From the NCBI GenBank assembly GCA_002722525.1, contig PBMJ01000035.1, positions 1 to 64,000 on the forward strand: 64,000 nt of DNA, read 5' to 3'. The position numbers and the translations under genes were made by a program. Below, piece after piece: positions 1 to 6,682 of the stretch (the stretch's first letter is position 1; the number at the start of each line of letters is the position of its first letter). The stretch is from Acidimicrobiaceae bacterium. Its GTDB lineage: Bacteria; Actinomycetota; Acidimicrobiia; Acidimicrobiales; UBA8592. The notes under the pieces were generated by a model. It was not told the origin of the DNA. It ran no database searches and saw only the letters and a list, made by a program, of their open reading frames with translations.

Positions 1-189
1 AGTGAAAGTTTTCGTTCTGAATTGAACTCTGCAGTAGATGAAAACACTGAAAGAAAAGCGCGGGAAAGAGGGAATGACTTAATCGGAACCGATTCATTGC
101 CAGAAGCAGATCTCGGAATAGCACCCAAGGATTCAGATCATAATCAGGATGGTAGAAGGTCACCGCAGGAAAATGAAACTACGGAATAA
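1..189 (+). CDS. TatA/TatB-like protein, C-terminal tail only (partial)
   Basis: Frame 1 is open from the window edge to a TAA at 187-189, so the 5' part lies outside. The visible 62 residues are hydrophilic and highly charged, starting SESFRSELNSAVDEN and ending QENETTE. The tail of a TatA or TatB subunit looks like this, with the membrane helix upstream. The assignment rests mainly on context, since tatC follows and overlaps this gene by about 17 nt. No diagnostic motif is visible, so it could be another protein co-transcribed with tatC. Confidence 0.4.
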   Translation, partial: SESFRSELNSAVDENTERKARERGNDLIGTDSLPEADLGIAPKDSDHNQDGRRSPQENETTE

Positions 190-955
190 CCAAAACCCGC
201 AAGCAAAAATGGGTCTTTTAGATCATCTGAGTGAATTGCGCTCCAGGCTTATTCGATGCCTATTAGCAATCGCCATCTGTTCGATACTTGGATGGATATT
301 TTTCAGCCAAATACTTGATTTCCTCCTTGACCCATATTGCGAAACCCTTGGGGAGCAATGCACATTGCGTGTAGATGAACCCTTGGAAGGACTGAACACA
401 CGATTCATGATCGCAATCTACACGGGGATAGCCGTATCGATCCCTGTATTGCTATGGCAAGCTTGGAAATTCATAAGCCCTGGACTCCATAAACATGAAA
501 AGAGATATGGTGTTTCGTTTGTAGTGTTCGGCGTCATTCTATTTGTATTGGGTTGTGGGCTAGCATTTTGGACTCTTCCACGCGCACTAGATTTCTTGAT
601 CGAAATCGGTGGAGAGGACTTACTAACAGAATTTAGAGCTCGAGCTTACGTTTCATTTATCATCAAAATGATGCTCGCATTTGGTATCGGTTTCGAATTT
701 CCGTTGATTCTGATTCTTCTACAAAAATTAGAAATAGTTGACTATAAATCATTACGAAAACAATGGCGGTATGCACTGGTCGGGATAGTTGTTCTCGTTG
801 CGATTATTACTCCGAGTGGTGACCCAATCTCTCTTCTTGCTTTAGCAGTCCCTATGTATCTTTTCTATGAAGCTGCAGTGCTGTACGGGTGGGTGCGCGA
901 GAGGAGATTGTCAAAGGCACAGAATTCAAGACTTCACAAGATCGGAGAGGAATGA
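173..955 (+). CDS. tatC: Sec-independent protein translocase TatC
   Basis: TatC is the multispanning receptor subunit of the twin-arginine translocase, which exports folded proteins. The protein shows the family opening MGLLDHLSELRSRL, six hydrophobic segments, and the conserved PSGDP turn before the last helices. About 260 residues is the usual length. The frame is open from an ATG at 149. I prefer the ATG at 173 (AGGA just upstream); the ATG at 209 starts at the family consensus. The gene overlaps the partial upstream gene, and its stop overlaps the ATG of the next gene by ATGA, so the three probably form one operon. Confidence 0.95.
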   Translation: MKLRNNQNPQAKMGLLDHLSELRSRLIRCLLAIAICSILGWIFFSQILDFLLDPYCETLGEQCTLRVDEPLEGLNTRFMIAIYTGIAVSIPVLLWQAWKFISPGLHKHEKRYGVSFVVFGVILFVLGCGLAFWTLPRALDFLIEIGGEDLLTEFRARAYVSFIIKMMLAFGIGFEFPLILILLQKLEIVDYKSLRKQWRYALVGIVVLVAIITPSGDPISLLALAVPMYLFYEAAVLYGWVRERRLSKAQNSRLHKIGEE

Positions 956-1539
956 AAAGCTTTGAGAATTGGGCTCATCAAGTATCTGTGAATGGGTCAT
1001 TTCCTATAGCAAAATCTGATAAGGAGATCGCATATCTCGCTTCCTTGGGGGAAAGAATAATTAAGATTGAGTCCGGCAACATATTTAGGACTCTCGGAGG
1101 TAGGGAGAATAGAAATCCGACACTTTCTGCCGAATCAACTGTGTGTGAAATTGATCTCGGTACGGTGCAGTTCAACAACGAAAAGTTTCTCTTTGCAAGT
1201 CACTGCTCTCTACGCCAATATCATTTCAGTACGAAAGGTGTGCTAGTGATGAATTCACAATTCTATAAAAACCGGAGGGTTGCTGTTCGAGGCCATCCAA
1301 GTGATGGAAAGCTAGACGTAATCAGTTCTCAACTGAATTTAAGGCAGTACATGTTGGCATCTAAGCTGTCTGAATCTGGTAGTCACATACCTCACCCCGA
1401 CATCCACATAAAATCTACAGACCAATACTCGATCTCATTTCAAAGAGATATGCGAATTTTCACTGACGGGCGATTTATTGGTCGGAGCGATGAAGTCAGT
1501 ATCTCGCTTCTCGCTAAAACGATAAAGGTGATTATTTGA
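952..1539 (+). CDS. YegS/diacylglycerol-kinase C-terminal domain protein lacking the kinase domain
   Basis: The start is an ATG at 952 overlapping the tatC stop (ATGA), with GGAGAGG upstream; a frame extension to 889 is less likely. The 195-residue product resembles the beta-sandwich C-terminal half of the YegS/DAGK lipid-kinase family: a run like FYKNRRVAVRGHPSDGKLDVI, then HPDI, then IFTDGRFIG near the end. The N-terminal half with the GGDGT nucleotide motif is absent and no upstream kinase ORF is present. Other actinobacteria carry a full diacylglycerol kinase next to tatC, so position supports the assignment. Catalytic activity alone seems unlikely. Function is unknown. Confidence 0.55.
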   Translation: MKSFENWAHQVSVNGSFPIAKSDKEIAYLASLGERIIKIESGNIFRTLGGRENRNPTLSAESTVCEIDLGTVQFNNEKFLFASHCSLRQYHFSTKGVLVMNSQFYKNRRVAVRGHPSDGKLDVISSQLNLRQYMLASKLSESGSHIPHPDIHIKSTDQYSISFQRDMRIFTDGRFIGRSDEVSISLLAKTIKVII

Positions 1540-1610
1540 TGCTAAGTCCTATCAATCTTGCTACCCTCCGCACATTTGTCGAAAACGCGACGTATTCTCA
1601 AGTGTCGTGA
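1539..1610 (+). CDS. 23-codon micro-ORF bridging two genes (possible coupling leader)
   Basis: The ATG at 1539 shares a base with the preceding stop (TGATG), and AAAGGTG at 1524-1530 gives a good ribosome site about 8 nt upstream. The ORF encodes MLSPINLATLRTFVENATYS-QVS and ends in TGA at 1608-1610, which overlaps the GTG start of the ThyX-like gene (GTGA, 1607-1610). That GTG has no Shine-Dalgarno of its own. The two overlapping junctions suggest a translational relay. The peptide has no recognisable family and could be chance. Confidence 0.35.
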   Translation: MLSPINLATLRTFVENATYSQVS

Positions 1611-3217
1611 GTGCATACATATCAGAAGAGTGGTCAGACGAAGAAGCCGATGTACTTCGTCGATACTTTACCAACTTAGATCAACCTGTCTTCGCACTTG
1701 TGAACCTTCCGGAGGTCGTCAAAGGTGCCTTGTTCGCTAGGTATAGTCGATCTGCAAAAAGCTTAAGAAGACTCTTCCTTGATGAATTCCTTGGCGACTT
1801 AGATATTGAAGGTGATCAAAGTATCGATGCAACGATCGGATTGGAGCATGCAGAGACGCTTTACCACAGAATCTTTTTTGAGTATGGGGACGACTCGGTC
1901 GCCCAACTAGGTGGTGTTCACTTAGCGTGTGAACAAGCTTCTAACCTTCTTACAAAGGTTTTAGAGTGGGGAAGGCTGATGAGCTATCTGGAGCAATCAA
2001 CCAGGTATATTTCTTATAACAGTCGGATCGGAGGACGCTATAGATACTACAGGGACCCAGAAATACTTAACTCTTCTTATGGGACCCGATATGTAGGAGA
2101 CATGGATCGAATTTTTGATATCTATTCTGAATTGATCTCACCAATGCAAGATTTCGTCAGAGAGTCGTTCCCTAAACATCCTGATGATTCAGACTTTGTT
2201 TATCGACAAGCAGTCAAAGCTAAAGCATTCGATGCTTTAAGGGGACTCCTTCCTGCATCTTCACTATCAAATGTAGGAATCTACGGAACTGGCCAGGCAT
2301 ACGAAGCCTTGCTACTAAGAATGCGAGCCCATCCACTTCCTGAATCAAGATTCTATGCTGACCTTATGCTTGGCGAACTTCGCAAGGTCATTCCGTCATT
2401 TCTTGAGCGTGTCGACCTTGAAGATAGAGGTGTCGTATGGAGTGATTATCTTGAGAACACCCGCGAAGATACCAAAGACGTTGTTGCTTCCTTGCTTCAA
2501 GAGGGAACTCCCATCGACCCTTCTCCTGTTGTAAGGCTTGTAGATTTTGACCCAGATGGTGAATTAAAAATGATAGCTTCCATGATGTATCCACATTCCA
2601 ACTTGCCTGAAGAGCAGTTGCAGCGACGTGTTGCAGGATTGAATACTGAAGACAAGCTTGCCTTAATAAGAGCTTATGTCGGAGACAGAAGCAACCGTCG
2701 CCATAAGCCGGGCAGAGCCCTAGAGAGACCCTTTTACCGTTTCGATGTTCTTGTCGACTACGGCGCCTTTCGTGACTTACAAAGACATCGAATGTTAACC
2801 ATGGAATGGCAACCGCTCAGTCCAACGCATGGATATACTCGTCCGCCACTGATTGATGCAGCAGGGATGAATGGAGCGTTCGATGAAGTAATGGAGAGAT
2901 CAGCACTATTGTACGACCTACTCCTTGACGACTTTCCTGATCAAGCTTCATACGCTGTGAGTCTGGCGTACAAAATTCGATTCAACATGAATATAAACGC
3001 CCGTTCTGCAATGCATCTGATTGAGTTGCGCACAACTCCCCAAGGCCACCCCTCATACCGAGAAGTGGGACAGGAAATGTTTAGACTCATTAAAGAAGAG
3101 GCTGGCCATCAATCGGTTGCTGAAATGATGAAATTTGTGGATCTTACTGACGAGACAGATCTGGAAAGACTAGCAAGTGAACGCCGTGCCGAAGAGAAGC
3201 GAGAGCTCTCGCCATAA
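1607..3217 (+). CDS. Two-domain ThyX-like (FAD-dependent thymidylate synthase family) protein
   Basis: ThyX makes dTMP from dUMP using FAD and methylenetetrahydrofolate. This 536-residue protein is about twice normal ThyX length and holds two ThyX-like halves. The first has YGDDSVAQLGG followed by EQSTRY (129-134). The second has QRHRM (RHR at 393-395), PLSP, and FNMNINARSAMHLIELR. The canonical RHRxxSxNExSxR signature is degraded in both (RHRMLTMEWQPLSP in the second), so catalysis is uncertain. Similar long ThyX-like proteins occur in actinobacteria. The only usable start is GTG 1607, overlapped by a micro-ORF stop. No ATG, GTG or TTG lies upstream in frame before the previous gene's stop. 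Confidence 0.75.
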   Translation: MSAYISEEWSDEEADVLRRYFTNLDQPVFALVNLPEVVKGALFARYSRSAKSLRRLFLDEFLGDLDIEGDQSIDATIGLEHAETLYHRIFFEYGDDSVAQLGGVHLACEQASNLLTKVLEWGRLMSYLEQSTRYISYNSRIGGRYRYYRDPEILNSSYGTRYVGDMDRIFDIYSELISPMQDFVRESFPKHPDDSDFVYRQAVKAKAFDALRGLLPASSLSNVGIYGTGQAYEALLLRMRAHPLPESRFYADLMLGELRKVIPSFLERVDLEDRGVVWSDYLENTREDTKDVVASLLQEGTPIDPSPVVRLVDFDPDGELKMIASMMYPHSNLPEEQLQRRVAGLNTEDKLALIRAYVGDRSNRRHKPGRALERPFYRFDVLVDYGAFRDLQRHRMLTMEWQPLSPTHGYTRPPLIDAAGMNGAFDEVMERSALLYDLLLDDFPDQASYAVSLAYKIRFNMNINARSAMHLIELRTTPQGHPSYREVGQEMFRLIKEEAGHQSVAEMMKFVDLTDETDLERLASERRAEEKRELSP

Positions 3218-3218
3218 A

Positions 3219-3241
3219 AAATCTGAAAAAAGATCAGATTT
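3219..3241 (+). terminator. Possible hairpin after the ThyX-like gene
   Basis: AAATCTGA (3219-3226) and TCAGATTT (3234-3241) form a perfect 8-bp stem with a 7-nt A-rich loop just after the stop at 3217. There is no long T run after it, so termination is uncertain. It may be a processing or weak bidirectional signal. Confidence 0.25.
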
Positions 3242-3299
3242 GTCACCCAAAGTATGAAAGAAAGGCCTATTATCCCCCTGATAAGGAAAAGGTTTTACA

Positions 3300-3776
3300 A
3301 TGTCTGACGAATTGGAAGAGGGAAAAGACGCCCTCGACGACGATGAACTTCAAGAGGATTTTGGCGATGACATGCCAGAGGATGAGGAACTTGAAGGTTC
3401 TGAGGACGGCGATATTTTCGATGAGGATGACGAAATTTTCGATGATGACGATGACTCTGACGACGATGAGTTTGATGATGATGATGATGATGATAAAGGC
3501 CCTGCTACTACAGATGCCATCAGTGACGATGAAGACGATGATGACGAAGTCGAGGCAGATCTAACAGCTATTCTGGAAAACCGCATAAAGGCAAACGATG
3601 ATGAAAATCCCGAAGACGGGGAGTCGGCTAAATCCGCTGACGGTGAAGATGCAAATGTTGTTGCGAAACAAGAGGATGAAATGAATTGCCCTAGCTGTTT
3701 TCTGCTGGTCAGTAAAGCCGCCATAGAGAAAGATGGGGAGTGCCCTCATTGCGGAGCCGTCATCAAATGGCCGTAG
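3300..3776 (+). CDS. Acidic DUF4193-type zinc-ribbon protein
   Basis: The 158-residue product is dominated by Asp/Glu runs (about residues 5-75). It ends in a small zinc ribbon, MNCPSCFLLVSKAAIEKDG then CPHCG. The CPSCFL pattern and the C-terminal position match the actinobacterial DUF4193 family, whose members are usually near 100 residues; here the acidic part is expanded. Function is unknown, and an RNA-polymerase or ribosome accessory role would be pure inference. The next gene starts 10 nt before its stop, implying coupled translation. Confidence 0.75.
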   Translation: MSDELEEGKDALDDDELQEDFGDDMPEDEELEGSEDGDIFDEDDEIFDDDDDSDDDEFDDDDDDDKGPATTDAISDDEDDDDEVEADLTAILENRIKANDDENPEDGESAKSADGEDANVVAKQEDEMNCPSCFLLVSKAAIEKDGECPHCGAVIKWP

Positions 3777-4234
3777 AGTCAGCGAGAATCGCTGAGCAAA
3801 ACGACCGTGTAGTATTCCAGTCATTGTTCAATGCATCTCGTGATGAAATAGCTGATCATAAAGGCGCTGATCTCTGGGAGAGGACAAGAGCGCTAACTGG
3901 AACTTCCTCTGAAGTTTTTGAAAAAGTTTCTGATCATGAAGACTTCGTTTGCATATTAGGGACCTACTGTGACTATCCATTTGGATTCCTTATTGCACAA
4001 TGGGTTACTATCTACGATAAAAAATCACTTGACATTCGAGAAGTTTTTGTTGACAGTAAAATGCGGTCAGTAGGAATAGGTGAAGCGATGATGTCGTTCC
4101 TCTTCGAGCAAGCTAACAAATCCTCTACTTTCTCAATAGTTGCCAGAGCTTTGCCAGGAGATCGCGAACTGAAAAACTTTTTCGAACGATTTAAAATCAC
4201 TGCGCGGATTATAGAGGTGGAGCGAAAGTTGTAG
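3767..4234 (+). CDS. GNAT-family N-acetyltransferase
   Basis: The 155-residue protein has the GNAT acetyl-CoA-binding core. A strand reading LDIREVFVDSKMRSVGIG leads into the pyrophosphate-binding loop R-x-x-G-I-G and a helix EAMMSFLFEQA. The substrate cannot be told. The frame is open from a GTG at 3740, but ATG 3767 is better supported: it overlaps the end of the DUF4193 gene and has GGAG about 11 nt upstream. The gene converges on the following minus-strand gene with 19 nt between stops. Confidence 0.75.
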   Translation: MAVESARIAEQNDRVVFQSLFNASRDEIADHKGADLWERTRALTGTSSEVFEKVSDHEDFVCILGTYCDYPFGFLIAQWVTIYDKKSLDIREVFVDSKMRSVGIGEAMMSFLFEQANKSSTFSIVARALPGDRELKNFFERFKITARIIEVERKL

Positions 4235-4253
4235 TATCTCCTTGGCGAAACCT

Positions 4254-5381
4254 CTACTCAGTAGATTGTTTTAAGGAATCAGTAAAGATGCCTGAAATAT
4301 TAGGTATCCGATCGGACAGCTTCTTAATGGTGTCTACTAGTTCATCAGAAATACGTTCAGGAATACCCTTTGGTACAACCTTTAGCCTAATTGGTGAGAA
4401 TGCAACTGCTTGGACTACCACGCTCCACCTATGTGATGCAGTATCACTGTCTAATGAGTTGTTTGCAAGGTCTACAAGAGAGTCCATAAGGTTTTCAGGT
4501 AAGGGAGTTCCTGGCTTAGGCGGGTGTGAGGTTAAGTTGAGTGCTCTTACTGACTTTCCTTCCTCTATTGCCTTTCTGATTTCTGAGAGCCACTGTTGAT
4601 GCTCAAAGTCGATTCGTTCTCGGAGGGACGTTTCGAGTTGGGATTGAATGATGGAAAGCTCATCAGATCTCGCCCATTGACCGCCAGCTGCAACAACGGA
4701 TCGAAAGTCGCGTAAATCAACATCTTTCGCATTCATGAGAACAGCATCAGCACGGTCTTGCCACTCTGCAGTTTTCAGTTGCTTGTTTATCTTTTCTGCA
4801 TACCGCAAAATTTCGACATCGAATCCTTCAGGAAGTTTCATGGTGCTCAATGTCTTTCTTAAGTTCGGAATACCCCTACTGAGAACCTCACGTGCAAGTG
4901 GTTTGTGTAGGTCGGGTAAACTGTCAATTACTGAATTCCTATGAGAACGTTTAGCCTTGAGTCGTTTTCCTCGCTGAGGGCTTCGAGATTGACGTGGCTT
5001 CTTGACAGTATCTTTTTTCGATTGCTGGGACTTACTCCTCTTTTGAGTGTTTTGGTCCTGGTTTTTGCGATTGCGAGTACCTTTTTTATTACGTTTTTTC
5101 TTCACTAGCTGAGTTGTTACGCCGTAATTTTCATTTCCCGAACCAAGAATTTCTATCGTTTCTTGTTCTTTTCGCTCATCTCGTTTTGGAAGAACACGTA
5201 GTATTTCAATTCCGTCAATTAGGAAGTCAGCTTCTACTCTAAAGTCATCGCCGATTTTAGTTTCTGCTGGGAAAAGCGATTTCTTTATGGTGCCCTTGGG
5301 TTCTCGGGCACCAAGAGCACGCCAAGTGTACTGCTTATCATCTATTTCGCTAGTAATTTCAATTTCAATACGGCTAGACAT
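4254..5381 (-). CDS. Conserved protein of unknown function with basic linker
   Basis: The 375-residue soluble protein has three parts. An N-terminal beta-rich domain (about 1-95) contains GAREPKGTIKKSLFPAET and IGDDFRVEADFLIDGIEILR. A strongly basic low-complexity linker (about 95-150) is rich in Lys, Arg, Gln and Ser. A helical C-terminal region (about 150-375) has no cysteine cluster or nucleotide motif. I do not recognise an enzyme family. The basic linker suggests nucleic-acid or ribosome contact, which is inference. It stands alone and diverges from the thiamine operon. Confidence 0.7.
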   Translation of the reverse strand: MSSRIEIEITSEIDDKQYTWRALGAREPKGTIKKSLFPAETKIGDDFRVEADFLIDGIEILRVLPKRDERKEQETIEILGSGNENYGVTTQLVKKKRNKKGTRNRKNQDQNTQKRSKSQQSKKDTVKKPRQSRSPQRGKRLKAKRSHRNSVIDSLPDLHKPLAREVLSRGIPNLRKTLSTMKLPEGFDVEILRYAEKINKQLKTAEWQDRADAVLMNAKDVDLRDFRSVVAAGGQWARSDELSIIQSQLETSLRERIDFEHQQWLSEIRKAIEEGKSVRALNLTSHPPKPGTPLPENLMDSLVDLANNSLDSDTASHRWSVVVQAVAFSPIRLKVVPKGIPERISDELVDTIKKLSDRIPNISGIFTDSLKQSTE

Positions 5382-5450
5382 GCTTTAACACGGTACCTGC
5401 AGTTACGAGCTTTAAGCCTTTAAAAGCGTAAGAAATTATGCACTACTTAA

Positions 5451-5457
5451 TATAAAT
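5451..5457 (+). promoter_or_regulatory. Possible -10 element of the thiamine operon
   Basis: TATAAAT at 5451-5457 lies about 15-20 nt before the 5' boundary of the TPP aptamer, the right place for a sigma-70-type -10 box. No convincing -35 box is visible, so this is positional inference. Confidence 0.3.
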
Positions 5458-5472
5458 TAGCTAAGATGATAA

Positions 5473-5560
5473 GACGGGGAGCTTGGAAACGCCAGGCTGA
5501 GAAAGTGGTCATTTACCACTGACCCTAGACCTGATCTGGATAATGCCAGCGGAGGGAAAA
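5473..5560 (+). ncRNA. TPP riboswitch (THI element)
   Basis: The leader holds the conserved TPP aptamer blocks in order: a 5' GACGGGGAGC helix strand, GGCTGAGA (5495-5502), a variable hairpin GTGGTCATTTACCAC, ACCTGATCTGG (5529-5539), then ATAATGCCAGCGGAGGGAA. This is the thiamine-pyrophosphate aptamer consensus. The closing conserved GGAGGG (5551-5556) is also the Shine-Dalgarno for the ATG at 5564, so ligand binding should block translation initiation directly. The downstream ABC importer fits thiamine control. Confidence 0.95.
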
Positions 5561-5563
5561 TAA

Positions 5564-6682
5564 ATGATAGATAAACCACTCGTAAAAATAATCCTTGTAG
5601 TTTCATGCTTTTTGTTTACGGCAATTGGACTTGGATGCTCCAGTGAGGATCAATCGGACAATGTCAATGAATGTTTTGAGGACCCTGGCTTGCCTCTAGT
5701 CGAAAAGTCCGCTTCAGCGGATAGTGATCTTTCTGGTGTGTCTATTGATCTAGTAACTTATGATGCCTTTCTCCCGCCTGAGGGAGCATTTGAGAGCTTT
5801 ACCGCCGAAACGGGTATTCAGGTCAACCTGCTTCAAAGTGCGGATACTGGGACGATGGTTTCGCAGTCGGTTCTAACCTCCGGAGACCCTGTCGCCGATG
5901 TAATGTTCGGTATCGATAATACATTCCTTTGTCGAGGGCTCACTAATGATATTTTTCACCCTTACATTCCATCAACTGTCGATGAGTTATCTAGCGAGCT
6001 CCTTCTAGATCCTTATCATCGAGTTACACCAGTTGATTATGGTGACATATGTGTAAATTATTGGATAGATGAAGTTGGAGAAGAGCCATTAACAATCACA
6101 CAATTAACGTCTTCGAAGTACGAAGGACAATTTGTTACACAGAATCCTGAAACGTCTGCTCCTGGGATGGGCTTTTTGCTAGCCACAATTGCATATTTCG
6201 GAGAAGATGGATGGCAAGATTTCTGGAGAGATTTACGTGAGAACGATGTAGGAATCGAATCAGGATGGACTGAATCCTATTACGGCGACTTCATCGCGGG
6301 AGGGGGAGATCGAGCAATCGTAACGAGCTACCTCACTAGCCCAATAGCAGAATTTATTTACGCACCTGAGCCTCTAGAGACGCCGCCAACAGCAGTAATT
6401 GCTGACTCCTGTTTTAGGTCGGTAGAGTTTGTTGGAATTTTACGAGGAACTGACCAACCAACAGCTTCAGCGATACTGGTCGATTATCTAACATCAACCT
6501 ACTTCCAGGAATTGCTCCCTGAAACAAACTTTGTGTTACCAGCGAATTCAGAAGCTGTATTGCCAGATGCTTTTCGAGATTTCCTACCCACTGATATAGA
6601 TCCTGCGAGACTGCCACCTGAAGAGATTGATGCATCACGGGACCAGTGGACCGAACAATGGACCCAAATTGTTTTACGATGA
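5564..6682 (+). CDS. thiB: Thiamine-type ABC transporter substrate-binding lipoprotein
   Basis: The 372-residue protein starts with a lipoprotein signal peptide: hydrophobic IILVVSCFLFTAIGL followed by the lipobox Cys in GLGCSS. The mature part resembles periplasmic-binding proteins of the thiamine/iron class, with IDLVTYDAFLPPEGAFESF, DVMFGIDNT and a Tyr-rich VDYGDICVNYW segment. It would bind thiamine or a phosphate ester outside the membrane. The TPP riboswitch just upstream decides the ligand class. It has an SD inside the riboswitch and overlaps the permease gene. Confidence 0.9.
   Translation: MIDKPLVKIILVVSCFLFTAIGLGCSSEDQSDNVNECFEDPGLPLVEKSASADSDLSGVSIDLVTYDAFLPPEGAFESFTAETGIQVNLLQSADTGTMVSQSVLTSGDPVADVMFGIDNTFLCRGLTNDIFHPYIPSTVDELSSELLLDPYHRVTPVDYGDICVNYWIDEVGEEPLTITQLTSSKYEGQFVTQNPETSAPGMGFLLATIAYFGEDGWQDFWRDLRENDVGIESGWTESYYGDFIAGGGDRAIVTSYLTSPIAEFIYAPEPLETPPTAVIADSCFRSVEFVGILRGTDQPTASAILVDYLTSTYFQELLPETNFVLPANSEAVLPDAFRDFLPTDIDPARLPPEEIDASRDQWTEQWTQIVLR

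Noticed and set aside
3350..3724. Minus-strand ORF of 124 codons, rich in Ser, opposite the acidic DUF4193 gene
   Set aside because: Its Ser runs are simply the reverse reading of GAT/GAC/GAA repeats; the plus strand has the zinc ribbon and conserved family.
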